A stretch of 64,000 nucleotides of DNA, taken from contig CAVIQK010000003.1 of assembly GCA_963644945.1 (NCBI GenBank), positions 62,001-126,000 on the forward strand. Direction: 5' to 3'. The position numbers and the translations under genes were made by a program. Position 1 is the first letter of the stretch. Each line of letters begins with the position of its first letter. This document shows, one piece after another, positions 37,119-45,411 of this stretch. A model generated the notes under the pieces. It was not told where the DNA came from. It did no database searches and was given only the letters and a program-made list of their open reading frames with translations. Source of the DNA: CAVIQK01 sp963644945 (lineage in GTDB: Bacteria > Bacillota > Clostridia > Christensenellales > DTU072).

Positions 37119-37207
37119 AGCAAAATTTACTTATAAAATTCATGTTTTAGGCTCTTAAACTATTTACAAAGGTTCCCCAAAACACGACATTTAGAAAAAC
37201 AAGCGAC

Positions 37208-37243
37208 AGTCAAAACAGATTATTTTGTTTTGACTTTTATTTT
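37208..37243 (+). terminator. Intrinsic terminator after the two-component genes
   Basis: AGTCAAAACA pairs with TGTTTTGACT around an 8-nt loop, followed by TTTATTTT. Confidence 0.85.
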
Positions 37244-37351
37244 GAAAATAAATTTATTGTGTCCGCCGATCTAGTCAAAATTCTTTACATCGCAAATCTA
37301 TATGTTTATAATATTATTTATATGTACAACCTTAAACAAGGAGAGAGTTCT

Positions 37352-38701
37352 ATGGAATTTTTAGACCTAACAAAAGAGAAAGTTTACGACGAAACAGAAG
37401 TCCTCTACAATCGTATTTTGAACGGCGAAGTAGAAGAGGGCGAGTTGGTCACAGTAAAGGGTGCGATACACTCTTTGAGAAATAAAGGCGGAGATGCCTT
37501 CATTGTTATTCGTACCGCAAGACATACCCTTCAATTTTATTGGGAAGAAGGCAAAGCCAATTTTTCGGCAGGTGACCTCAAAGAAGGCGATACGGTGGTT
37601 ATGACCGGCAAGATCAGAAAAAGCGAATATTCTCGTATAGGCTACGACATTGATTGTGTTGACGTCAAAGTTTGTTCGTCCCCCTCGGATGTTCCTCCGT
37701 TTTCGATCGGCAAGAGAGAGATAAAAGCATCTTACGATACAATTCTTGACTATCGTCCGATTTCTATGAGACACCCCAAAGAACGTGCTTATATAAAACT
37801 CGTCGAAGGTGTCATGAGAGGCATGACCGAATGGCTATATAAAAATCAATTTACCCAAATTATTCCTCCGAAGATTGTCGCAGCCGGTGCAGAAGGCGGA
37901 GCAGACATGTTCGGACTCGATTATTTTGGAAAACAAGCCTACCTTGCTCAAAGTCCTCAATTCTACAAACAAATGATGGTCGGAGTGTACGAGAGAGTCT
38001 TCACGGTATCCCCGGTATTTAGAGCCGAAAAACACCGTACTTCAAGACATATCAACGAATTTATGGGTATAGACTTGGAGATGGGTTATATTGATAGTTT
38101 TTACGATGTTTGCGAGGCAGAAGCCAGAGCATTGAGATACACTTTCGATCTCATCAATCGTGAATATAAAAACGAACTCGACATTATCGGTATGGATGCT
38201 CTCCCCACTTTTGACAAAGTCCCTTACGTCCGTTTTGACGTTGCAAAACAAATGGTAAAAGAAAAATACGGCAGAGATTTTAGAAGTGATTATGATCTAG
38301 AACCCGAAGAAGAAAAACTTATCGGCAAAATATTCAAAGAGGAATATGGCTCCGAACTTGTCTTCGTCACCCATTATCCTTCCAAAAAACGTCCGTTCTA
38401 TGCAATGGACGATCCCGAAGATCCTACCTACACATTGTCTTTTGACCTTCTTCTAAACGGCACCGAAATCACGACCGGCGGACAACGTATCCACGATTAT
38501 GACATGCAAGTAGCCAAGATGAAGTCAAGAGGAATGAATCCTGACGATTTCGCATCCTACCTAATGATTCACAAATACGGCATGCCCCCGCATGGCGGAC
38601 TCGGAATAGGTGTAGAAAGACTTGCGATGAAACTCTTCAACGTTGACAACATCCGTACAGTCACCTTATTCCCTCGTGACACCGAACGTTTGGAACCCTA
38701 A
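37352..38701 (+). CDS. aspS: Aspartyl-tRNA synthetase, archaeal/eukaryotic-like short form
   Basis: Charges tRNA-Asp. About 449 aa from the ATG after AAGGAGAG. The N-terminal OB fold binds the anticodon. The class II core has YLAQSPQFYKQMMV near residue 205, motif 2 VFRAEKHRTSRH near 228, and motif 3 GLGIGVERLAMKL near 425. The length and the FGLDYFGKQAYLAQSPQ segment fit the archaeal-type enzyme, not the ~590-aa bacterial AspRS with its insertion domain. No T-box leader is visible. Such enzymes are often non-discriminating, but asnS next door makes direct tRNA-Asn charging likely. Confidence 0.9.
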   Translation: MEFLDLTKEKVYDETEVLYNRILNGEVEEGELVTVKGAIHSLRNKGGDAFIVIRTARHTLQFYWEEGKANFSAGDLKEGDTVVMTGKIRKSEYSRIGYDIDCVDVKVCSSPSDVPPFSIGKREIKASYDTILDYRPISMRHPKERAYIKLVEGVMRGMTEWLYKNQFTQIIPPKIVAAGAEGGADMFGLDYFGKQAYLAQSPQFYKQMMVGVYERVFTVSPVFRAEKHRTSRHINEFMGIDLEMGYIDSFYDVCEAEARALRYTFDLINREYKNELDIIGMDALPTFDKVPYVRFDVAKQMVKEKYGRDFRSDYDLEPEEEKLIGKIFKEEYGSELVFVTHYPSKKRPFYAMDDPEDPTYTLSFDLLLNGTEITTGGQRIHDYDMQVAKMKSRGMNPDDFASYLMIHKYGMPPHGGLGIGVERLAMKLFNVDNIRTVTLFPRDTERLEP

Positions 38702-38720
38702 CAAAAAGGAAAGAAAACTT

Positions 38721-40085
38721 ATGCAACACATTGATATTAAACAAGTATTACACGACACATCCCTTATAGGAAAAACCATCACCGTATGCGGATGGATAAG
38801 AACAACAAGAGACAGCAAAAATGTTCTGTTCTACGAACTCAACGACGGAACATCTCTCAAAAACCTTCAAGTTGTATTTGAAAAAGAGAGTTTTCAAAAC
38901 ATAACGGTTGCAGCATCTCAAAAATTAGGTGCAGCCGTCATGGTCGAAGGCACATTGAAAGAAGGATTCGGCACTCAATCGGTAGAACTCTCTTGCGAAA
39001 AAATAGAAGTTTTAGGCGAATGCCCCGAAACCTATCCCCTCCAAAAGAAACGTCACACCTTAGAATATTTGCGTACAATTGCCCATCTACGTGGACGTAC
39101 CAACACGTTCTCTGCGGTGTTTAGAGTAAGAAGTGTCCTTTCAATGGCAATTCACGAATTTTTCCAATCTAGAGGATTCATATATGCCAACACTCCTATA
39201 ATCACCGGTAGCGACTGCGAAGGTGCCGGAGAAATGTTTAGAGTGACGACTCTTGCCCCCGGGGACAAAGATTACAAAAACGACTTTTTCGGTAAAAAGG
39301 CAGGTCTTACCGTTTCCGGACAACTAGAAGGCGAAGCCATGGCTATGGCATTTGGCAAGATTTATACATTCGGTCCCACATTTAGAGCCGAAAACAGCAA
39401 CACCCCTAGGCATGCCGCAGAGTTTTGGCAAGTAGAACCCGAAGTTGCATTTGCCGATCTATACGACATAATTGCCCTTGCAAGAGACATGATCAAGTAC
39501 ATAATAAAACGTACAATGGACCTTTGCCCCGATGAATTTGACTTTTTCGAAAAGCACTACGAAGCAGGTCTAAAAGAGAAACTTCTCAACGTCGTCAATA
39601 GCGAATTTGTCACGCTTGACTATACCAAAGCCGTTGAAATTTTGGAAAAGAGTGGCAAAAAATTCGATTATCCCGTAAGTTGGGGTATGGACCTCCAAAC
39701 CGAACACGAGAGATATATTGTTGACGAAGTATATAAATGCCCCGTATTTGTAGTCAACTACCCCAAAGAGATCAAGTCCTTCTATATGAAGCAAAATCCC
39801 GACGGAAAGACCGTTGCCGCAAGTGACTTGCTTGTCCCGGGAGTCGGCGAAATCATCGGCGGTAGCCAAAGAGAAGACAATTTTGATATTCTTGACAAAA
39901 GAATCAAAGAACTCGGCATGAATATGGACGATTATTGGTGGTATATGGATTTACGTCGTTTCGGCTCCACACCTCACTCCGGATTCGGTCTAGGTTTAGA
40001 GCGTATGATCATGTACGTTACCGGTATGTCCAACATAAGAGACGTCGAATTATTCCCCAGAACAACAGGAAATCTTGAATTTTAA
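38721..40085 (+). CDS. asnS: Asparaginyl-tRNA synthetase
   Basis: Charges tRNA-Asn. About 454 aa from the ATG after AAAGGAAAG. The OB fold has TVCGWIRTTRDSKNV near the N-terminus. Class II motif 2 is FGPTFRAENSNTPRHAAEFW near residue 215 and motif 3 is GFGLGLERMIMYVTG near 430. TPIITGSDCEGAGEMF near residue 158 is AsnRS-typical. It follows aspS by 19 bases and precedes leuS by 2. Confidence 0.95.
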   Translation: MQHIDIKQVLHDTSLIGKTITVCGWIRTTRDSKNVLFYELNDGTSLKNLQVVFEKESFQNITVAASQKLGAAVMVEGTLKEGFGTQSVELSCEKIEVLGECPETYPLQKKRHTLEYLRTIAHLRGRTNTFSAVFRVRSVLSMAIHEFFQSRGFIYANTPIITGSDCEGAGEMFRVTTLAPGDKDYKNDFFGKKAGLTVSGQLEGEAMAMAFGKIYTFGPTFRAENSNTPRHAAEFWQVEPEVAFADLYDIIALARDMIKYIIKRTMDLCPDEFDFFEKHYEAGLKEKLLNVVNSEFVTLDYTKAVEILEKSGKKFDYPVSWGMDLQTEHERYIVDEVYKCPVFVVNYPKEIKSFYMKQNPDGKTVAASDLLVPGVGEIIGGSQREDNFDILDKRIKELGMNMDDYWWYMDLRRFGSTPHSGFGLGLERMIMYVTGMSNIRDVELFPRTTGNLEF

Positions 40086-40087
40086 TT

Positions 40088-42481
40088 ATGAATAAATACA
40101 ACCCTAAAGAGATAGAAAAAAAATGGCAAAAATATTGGTATGACAATGCCGTATTTGAAGCAAAAGAAGATCCGTCAAAACCCAAGTTTTACGGACTTAT
40201 CGAATTCCCTTACCCCTCAGGAAACGGACTTCACGTAGGCCATATCAGAGCCTTTTCCTCAATGGAATTTATATCGAGAAAAAGACGCATGGAAGGTTAT
40301 TCCGTCTTATTCCCGATAGGCTATGACGCATTTGGACTTCCTACCGAAAACTATGCAATCAAAACAGGCATCCACCCGAGAATAGTCACCGACCAAAACA
40401 TCAAAAAATTTGAAGAACAATTAAAAACAGTCGGTTATTCGTTCGACTATTCCAGAACAATCGACACGACCGACCAAGATTATTACAAGTGGACTCAATG
40501 GATCTTTTTACAACTTTTCAAAAGAGGCCTTGCATACAAATCAAAAACCTTCGTCAATTTTTGTCCCACTTGCAACGTAGTCCTTGCCAACGAAGAAAGC
40601 CAAGGCGGTGTTTGTGATAGATGCGGTAGCAAAGTCGAGCAAAAAGAAAAGGATGTATGGTTCCTAAAAATAAGAGAATATGCCGACAGACTACTAAAAA
40701 ATCTTGACGGACTAGATTTTCCGGAAAGAGTCAAAACCGAACAAGCCAACTGGATAGGCAAAAGTGTCGGCGCAGAAGTCAATTTTACATTGACCGACGG
40801 CTCCGAAAACCAACGTCTTACCGTATTTACTACAAGGTGTGACACACTTTTTGGTGTCACTTTCTTAGTCATGGCACCGGAGCATCCCGCAATAGACAAA
40901 TTCAAAGACTCTATCAAAAATATCGGCGAAGTCGAAAAATATAGACAAGAAACCAAGACTAAAAAAGAATTCGACCGCATATTTATGAACAAGGAAAAGA
41001 CCGGAGTAAGACTTGACGGAGTATATGCAATAAATCCCGTTTCCGGCAAAGAAATTCCTGTCTTTATAGCCGACTATGTAATGATGGATTACGGTACGGG
41101 CGCAATTATGGCAGTCCCTGCACATGACGAAAGAGACTATGCGTTCGCCAAAAAATTCAATCTTCCCATTATAGAAGTTATCGAAGGCGGAGATGTCGAA
41201 AAAGAAGCCTATGTTGCAAAAGACGGTGGCAAACTCGTCAACAGTGATTTCCTCAATGGTCTTTCGGTAAAAGATGCCATCAAAAAAATGATTGCATATT
41301 TGGAAGAGAAAGGACTAGGTCACCAAAAAGTCGATTTCAAAATGAAAGACTGGGCGTTCAACAGACAACGCTATTGGGGCGAACCTATACCTATTATAAA
41401 TTGTCCCCACTGCGGACAAGTGCCGGTTCCGGAAGAAGATCTTCCCTTGACACTTCCCAAAATTAAAGACTTCAAACCGTCCCAAGACGGAGAAAGTCCT
41501 CTCGCAACCGTCGATGAATGGGTGAATTGCACATGCCCTAAATGTGGCGGAAAAGCAAAAAGAGAGACCGACACCATGCCTCAATGGGCAGGGTCGTCAT
41601 GGTACTATCTCCGTTATATGTCCCCTAAATGCGACACCGCTCTTGTCGATCCCGAAGCCTACAAATATTGGGGGCAAGTCGATTGGTACAACGGTGGAAT
41701 GGAACACGTCACCAGACACCTTATTTATTCGAGATTTTGGAATATGTTCCTATACGATATAGGTGCCATATCCCACGAAGAACCTTACAAAAAACGTACC
41801 GCTCAAGGACTTATTTTAGGTGAAGACGGCGAAAAAATGTCCAAATCTAAAGGCAACGTCGTCAATCCCGATGACGTCGTCAAAGAGTACGGTGCCGACA
41901 CTTTGAGAGTTTTTGTCTCATTTATAGGAGACTATGGCCAACCTGCTCCGTGGTCAACCGACGGACTAAAAGGCTCTTGGAGATTTATCAATAGAGTATG
42001 GAACCTAATGGATATACTCGGCGACAACGTCGATACAAGCGATCTTAATTTGGACGTTTTGATAAAAGGCGTATCCGAGGATTATGAAACCCTCAAATTC
42101 AATACCGCGATAGCAAAACTCATGACAGCCATAAACGTTGTTTACAATAGAGGCAAAGTATCGAAAAACGAATTAAACGTTATTCTAAAACTCCTCTACC
42201 CTATAGCCCCTCATATCACCGAGGAGATGTATTCTTTGACCAACAACGGAGAAATTTTGTCCAAAACCGAGTGGCCCAAGTATGACGAGAAAAAACTTGT
42301 TTCTTCGACCGTAGAACTCCCCGTTCAAATAATGGGCAAGGTCAAAGGAAGAATAACGGTGTCCCCCGATGCAGACGAAAACGAGATCTACGATGCCATA
42401 GAAAAGGTGGGACTTGCACAGCGAGAAAACGTCAAAAAACTTATATACGTCAAAGGCAAAATTGTCAATTTGATAATATAG
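40088..42481 (+). CDS. leuS: Leucyl-tRNA synthetase
   Basis: Charges tRNA-Leu. 797 aa, class I. The HIGH motif appears as GLHVGHIRAFS near residue 45 and KMSKS as GEKMSKSKGNVV near 580. A zinc-binding pair CPTC...CDRC is near 160-180, and a second CPHC...CPKC pair is near 440-485. The CP1 editing domain lies between (TRCDTLFG, MAVPAHDERDYAF). The C-terminal domain ends VKKLIYVKGKIVNLII. It is the last gene of the aspS-asnS-leuS operon. Confidence 0.96.
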   Translation: MNKYNPKEIEKKWQKYWYDNAVFEAKEDPSKPKFYGLIEFPYPSGNGLHVGHIRAFSSMEFISRKRRMEGYSVLFPIGYDAFGLPTENYAIKTGIHPRIVTDQNIKKFEEQLKTVGYSFDYSRTIDTTDQDYYKWTQWIFLQLFKRGLAYKSKTFVNFCPTCNVVLANEESQGGVCDRCGSKVEQKEKDVWFLKIREYADRLLKNLDGLDFPERVKTEQANWIGKSVGAEVNFTLTDGSENQRLTVFTTRCDTLFGVTFLVMAPEHPAIDKFKDSIKNIGEVEKYRQETKTKKEFDRIFMNKEKTGVRLDGVYAINPVSGKEIPVFIADYVMMDYGTGAIMAVPAHDERDYAFAKKFNLPIIEVIEGGDVEKEAYVAKDGGKLVNSDFLNGLSVKDAIKKMIAYLEEKGLGHQKVDFKMKDWAFNRQRYWGEPIPIINCPHCGQVPVPEEDLPLTLPKIKDFKPSQDGESPLATVDEWVNCTCPKCGGKAKRETDTMPQWAGSSWYYLRYMSPKCDTALVDPEAYKYWGQVDWYNGGMEHVTRHLIYSRFWNMFLYDIGAISHEEPYKKRTAQGLILGEDGEKMSKSKGNVVNPDDVVKEYGADTLRVFVSFIGDYGQPAPWSTDGLKGSWRFINRVWNLMDILGDNVDTSDLNLDVLIKGVSEDYETLKFNTAIAKLMTAINVVYNRGKVSKNELNVILKLLYPIAPHITEEMYSLTNNGEILSKTEWPKYDEKKLVSSTVELPVQIMGKVKGRITVSPDADENEIYDAIEKVGLAQRENVKKLIYVKGKIVNLII

Positions 42482-42495
42482 AAGTAAACAAAAAT

Positions 42496-42522
42496 AAAAG
42501 GCTCCGCATGGAGCCTTTTTTA
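42496..42522. terminator. Terminator shared by leuS and the convergent phospholipase C gene
   Basis: AAAAGGCTCC pairs with GGAGCCTTTT around GCAT. Runs of T follow on the plus strand and runs of A precede, so it can act in both directions. It overlaps the stop codon of the minus-strand gene. Confidence 0.85.
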
Positions 42523-43428
42523 TTGTTCATCGGTCAAATAACCATCATAATTTGTACTGAAATCAAGATCTAATTTGTCTAGTTTTTTGTCCTTCGTTTC
42601 GACAAAAACCGTCATATATTTTATGCCTTTTTGAATGGCATCATTGTACTGCTCTGCCAAAGTCTTGTCGGCTTTTATCTCGCCTTTGGTGTTTATCGGA
42701 TAAGACATGCGAGATTGGTTCCCGAGATCCCACTCCGGCGGAATAGGGTATTTTCTATATCCTGCGGTAAAAAGATGAGGAGAAGACAAAACTTTTTCGG
42801 CAATCACCGAAATTCCCGTTTTTAGAAAACATCCTTTTTGAAGAAGTCTTGTAAAAAGATTCCATGCGTTTACCGCAAGGCGAGCATCTTTTTCGCTAAA
42901 ATCAAAATTAAAAGACTCTTTGCAAGTGGTGTTATAAAAATCAAAAGTCGCCTTTACTATATCTTTGTCCCACGAAAAAAGTTTGACGGCAGGGTAAGAA
43001 AATTTTCCGAATCGCTTGTCGGCGGTATAAGCATCCATTTCGGTTTCGACAAGCATGTGGACATTTCCTTTATAACTTTCGCTTACATTAGGGGCGACCT
43101 TACTTTCTTGTGCGAAGAAAATATAAGGATGCAATGACGAGTCCAAAACGTAGTGTGTCAAAAATCCCAATACGAAAGCATATTGCGAAGGCTCCAAATC
43201 TTTATTAAGTGCTTCGTTAAAACTTTTACCTACATTTTTTTGATGGACAAAATCTCCGTATTCTCTTTTCTTTTTGTCGGACGAAAAATTTAGTCCATAC
43301 AAAACATCTCCGCCCATTGATCCGAAATAATAAAATTTTTCATATCCCTCAATGTGCGACCTAACAGTTTGTGGCAAAGAATCAAAAAGTTTTTCCGCAA
43401 AAACATAATGTGTAAGAGCGTTGGGCAT
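42520..43428 (-). CDS. Zinc-dependent phospholipase C-like protein
   Basis: 302 aa, with AAAGGAG before the ATG. The start MPNALTHYVFAEKLF and FYYFGSMGGDVLYG near residue 50 match the zinc-dependent PLC/S1-P1 nuclease-type fold common in Clostridia. His and Asp residues in LTHYVLDSSLHPY near residue 93 and VETEMDAY near 128 are likely metal ligands. No signal peptide is present, so it may act in the cytosol. The substrate is unknown. Apparently the third gene of recX-birA-PLC, after an intercistronic hairpin. Confidence 0.82.
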   Translation of the reverse strand: MPNALTHYVFAEKLFDSLPQTVRSHIEGYEKFYYFGSMGGDVLYGLNFSSDKKKREYGDFVHQKNVGKSFNEALNKDLEPSQYAFVLGFLTHYVLDSSLHPYIFFAQESKVAPNVSESYKGNVHMLVETEMDAYTADKRFGKFSYPAVKLFSWDKDIVKATFDFYNTTCKESFNFDFSEKDARLAVNAWNLFTRLLQKGCFLKTGISVIAEKVLSSPHLFTAGYRKYPIPPEWDLGNQSRMSYPINTKGEIKADKTLAEQYNDAIQKGIKYMTVFVETKDKKLDKLDLDFSTNYDGYLTDEQ

Positions 43429-43442
43429 AAATTACTCCTTTG

Positions 43443-43470
43443 GTGTCCCAAAACAAGATTTTAGGGACAC
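43443..43470 (-). other. Intercistronic hairpin between birA and the phospholipase C gene
   Basis: On the minus strand GTGTCCC-AAAA pairs with TTTT-GGGACAC around a short loop. It starts right at the birA stop and is followed by CAAAGGAG, the next ribosome binding site, with no U-tract. It looks like an mRNA processing or stability element and not a terminator. Confidence 0.55.
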
Positions 43471-44198
43471 TAATCGTTGATTATTTCGACATCGTCGGCG
43501 GTAATTGTTTCTCGTTTTCCGTCGAAGTCCGCTAGCAAAAATCCTTCTTCCGATAGCCCGATTGCTATCCCGACTTTATCTTTCACCCTTATTTTTTTGC
43601 CGACGGTTGCAGATATTTTCTTATAACTTTCCAAGACTTTTTCGTAATATTCTTTTTCTAGCAGGAATATTTCCTTTATTATTTTTGCAACAACTTCTTC
43701 ACGTTTTGCACTCACTGCTTGCATCCTAAGAGTCGTGGCGATATCTTTTATCTCGGTTATATCGTTTTCTATGTTTAGCCCGATTCCGAGAATCAATGCG
43801 TTGGTCTTCGGAGTGCATGCATACTCGCATAAAATACCGCATATTTTTTTATTGCGAACAAGCACATCGTTAGGCCATTTCAACTCGGATTTTACTTCAT
43901 ATCCTGCCAATACTTTTTCGACAGCCATACCGGTAAGAATAACATATTTTGTTGCATCTTTCGGATCAAGTGTTCTGTTGAGTTGTAGAGTCATATAGAC
44001 TCCGCCCTTTTTAGAAATAAAATGTCTTCCGTCTTTACCCATGCCGTCCGTTTGATACTCCGCAACGACAACTCTATCGCAAGAAGAAAGAGTAGACCTA
44101 ACATAAAGATTAGTAGAAGGGCAGTTGACTACTTCTAATTTTATATCGACATTTTCTTTTTTTAATTGGTTTTTAATTTTATGTTTGTATGTACACAT
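43470..44198 (-). CDS. birA: Biotin-protein ligase
   Basis: Attaches biotin to the carrier protein of biotin-dependent carboxylases. 242 aa. The catalytic loop reads TDGMGKDGRHFISKKGG near residue 50; the family form is GRGRxGRxW, so Arg is replaced by Met/Lys at two positions. KWPNDVLVRNKKICGIL near residue 108 carries the conserved KWPND and substrate Lys. ILGIGLNIEN follows. There is no N-terminal DNA-binding domain, so it is a class I ligase without repressor function. It starts one base after the recX stop. Confidence 0.92.
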   Translation of the reverse strand: MCTYKHKIKNQLKKENVDIKLEVVNCPSTNLYVRSTLSSCDRVVVAEYQTDGMGKDGRHFISKKGGVYMTLQLNRTLDPKDATKYVILTGMAVEKVLAGYEVKSELKWPNDVLVRNKKICGILCEYACTPKTNALILGIGLNIENDITEIKDIATTLRMQAVSAKREEVVAKIIKEIFLLEKEYYEKVLESYKKISATVGKKIRVKDKVGIAIGLSEEGFLLADFDGKRETITADDVEIIND

Positions 44199-44199
44199 A

Positions 44200-44667
44200 T
44201 CAATCGTCCGTACTCAAATTAAATTTATTCATCGTAGCCTTTATATCGCTATAAGAAAACCCTCTCGAAACCAATCGTCTAAAAAGTCTTTCTCTTAGTT
44301 TTTCGTCAGGTTTTCTGTTTTTCAAAAACTTTTCCGCAACCGCATAACAACTTTCTGCTTCGTTTTCGATATCGCCTAAATATTTGTCGATGATCTCTTG
44401 CGAAATGCCTTTAGAAGAAAGTTCTTGCCTTATACGTCTTTTGCCTTTGGTTGTAGAATTCATCTCAATATATCGTTTTGAAAATCTGTCGTCATCGATA
44501 AATCCGTATTCTTTGGCTTTTTCGACGGCAGTATTTCTAGATTCGTAATCGAATCCTTTTTCTTTCAGTTTGATTCTAATTTGCATTTCTGTGCGATCGA
44601 ACTTATCCAAATAATCTAAAATATATTTGTAAGCCCCGTCTGCATCAAGTTCATATTTTTTTGCCAT
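44200..44667 (-). CDS. recX: RecX regulatory protein
   Basis: Modulates RecA filaments. 155 aa, three-helix RecX repeats: DRTEMQIRIKLKEKGFD near residue 19, FIDDDRFSKRYIE near 58, RIRQELSSKGIS near 76, and KLRERLFRRLVSRGFSY near 125. First gene of the recX-birA operon. Its promoter leaves only 6 nt between the -10 box and ATG, so the mRNA should be leaderless. recA is not in the window. Confidence 0.9.
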   Translation of the reverse strand: MAKKYELDADGAYKYILDYLDKFDRTEMQIRIKLKEKGFDYESRNTAVEKAKEYGFIDDDRFSKRYIEMNSTTKGKRRIRQELSSKGISQEIIDKYLGDIENEAESCYAVAEKFLKNRKPDEKLRERLFRRLVSRGFSYSDIKATMNKFNLSTDD

Positions 44668-44673
44668 AAAATA

Positions 44674-44702
44674 ATTTTATCACGATTTGAGAAAATTGTA
44701 AA
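44674..44702 (-). promoter_or_regulatory. Promoter of recX-birA, leaderless arrangement
   Basis: On the minus strand: TTTACA, exactly 17 nt, then TAAAAT preceded by TGA. The -10 box ends 6 nt before the recX ATG and no ribosome binding site exists. Confidence 0.7.
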
Positions 44703-44757
44703 TGTCATAGGTAAAAATAGATTTCAAATGTAATGTCAAAAATCTTGAAATTGCGCA

Positions 44758-44791
44758 ATAAAAAAGCCGTAAAACTTTCGTCTTACGGCTT
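44758..44791 (-). terminator. Terminator of tRNA-Arg
   Basis: On the minus strand AAAGCCGTAA pairs with TTACGGCTTT around a loop and a run of T follows, directly after the CCA end. Confidence 0.85.
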
Positions 44792-44868
44792 TGGCGCGCC
44801 ATGAGGAGTTCGAATCCCCAACCTTTGGTTCCGTAGACCAACGCTCTATCCAGTTGAGCTAATGGCGC
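44792..44868 (-). tRNA. tRNA-Arg (ACG)
   Basis: 77 nt including an encoded CCA. The acceptor stem GCGCCAT pairs with ATGGCGC, the anticodon loop is CTACGGA (ACG, read as ICG after deamination) and the T-loop is TTCGAAC. Confidence 0.96.
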
Positions 44869-45008
44869 ATATTGATTTTTGCGAAAAATATTATAGTCAA
44901 TGACTCCGAGTTTTGTCAACTAATTTTTATATTATGGCGGATTTCTTTTGATTTTCCTATTTTGATATAAAATATCAATACTACATTATAGACAAAAAAG
45001 AAAACTTT

Positions 45009-45017
45009 TGTTATAAT
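45009..45017 (+). promoter_or_regulatory. Extended -10 box of the acetyltransferase-glnS operon
   Basis: TGTTATAAT ends 19 nt before the ATG at 45037. The predicted leader is about 12 nt, with only a weak GGTG as a ribosome binding site. Confidence 0.45.
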
Positions 45018-45036
45018 AATTTTTTGTTGGTGCCCA

Positions 45037-45408
45037 ATGTTAGAAATATTACCTATTATCGACGAAAACGAAAAAGAAAAAGTCTTTTCTTCCGTAAATT
45101 TGCCCGTTCCTAAGTGCAAAGTCTTTTTTGCGCTGATAGAAAACGGCAAGATTATAGGCGGAGCAGATTTGTCGATAGGAGATATTTCACACATAAAATC
45201 AATAGCCGTCATTCCCGAAGAACAAAACAAAGGGAACGGAGATTTTTTCACAAGAGCCCTTATATTCAAATTGCAATCGGTGTCCGATGAAGTGGTCATC
45301 GATTACGAAAACGATTATTTTTTGAGATTCGGTTTCAAAAAAACAGACGGCAAAATGACAGCAAAAAAAGACGAAATATATTTCCCTCACGATTGTAAAA
45401 AGGAGTAG
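45037..45408 (+). CDS. GNAT-family acetyltransferase-like protein
   Basis: 123 aa. The pattern fits a small GNAT: FFALIENGKIIGGADLSI near residue 30, then HIKSIAVIPEEQNKGNGDFF near 52, which corresponds to the acetyl-CoA-binding V-x-P-x-x-Q/R-x-x-G-x-G/A motif, and a C-terminal YFLRFGFKKTDGK typical of the last strands. The Arg/Gln positions are partly changed (EEQNKGNG). It ends 3 bases before glnS, so the two are co-transcribed. The acceptor is unknown. Confidence 0.75.
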   Translation: MLEILPIIDENEKEKVFSSVNLPVPKCKVFFALIENGKIIGGADLSIGDISHIKSIAVIPEEQNKGNGDFFTRALIFKLQSVSDEVVIDYENDYFLRFGFKKTDGKMTAKKDEIYFPHDCKKE

Positions 45409-45411
45409 AAC

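Noticed and set aside
37244..37351. Possible T-box leader of aspS
   Set aside because: The leader is about 100 bases and lacks the conserved T-box sequence and a terminator before the start.
44680..44919. 79-codon minus-strand open frame containing APLAQLDRALVYGTKG
   Set aside because: It is the translation of the tRNA-Arg gene on the same strand, a well-known false protein.
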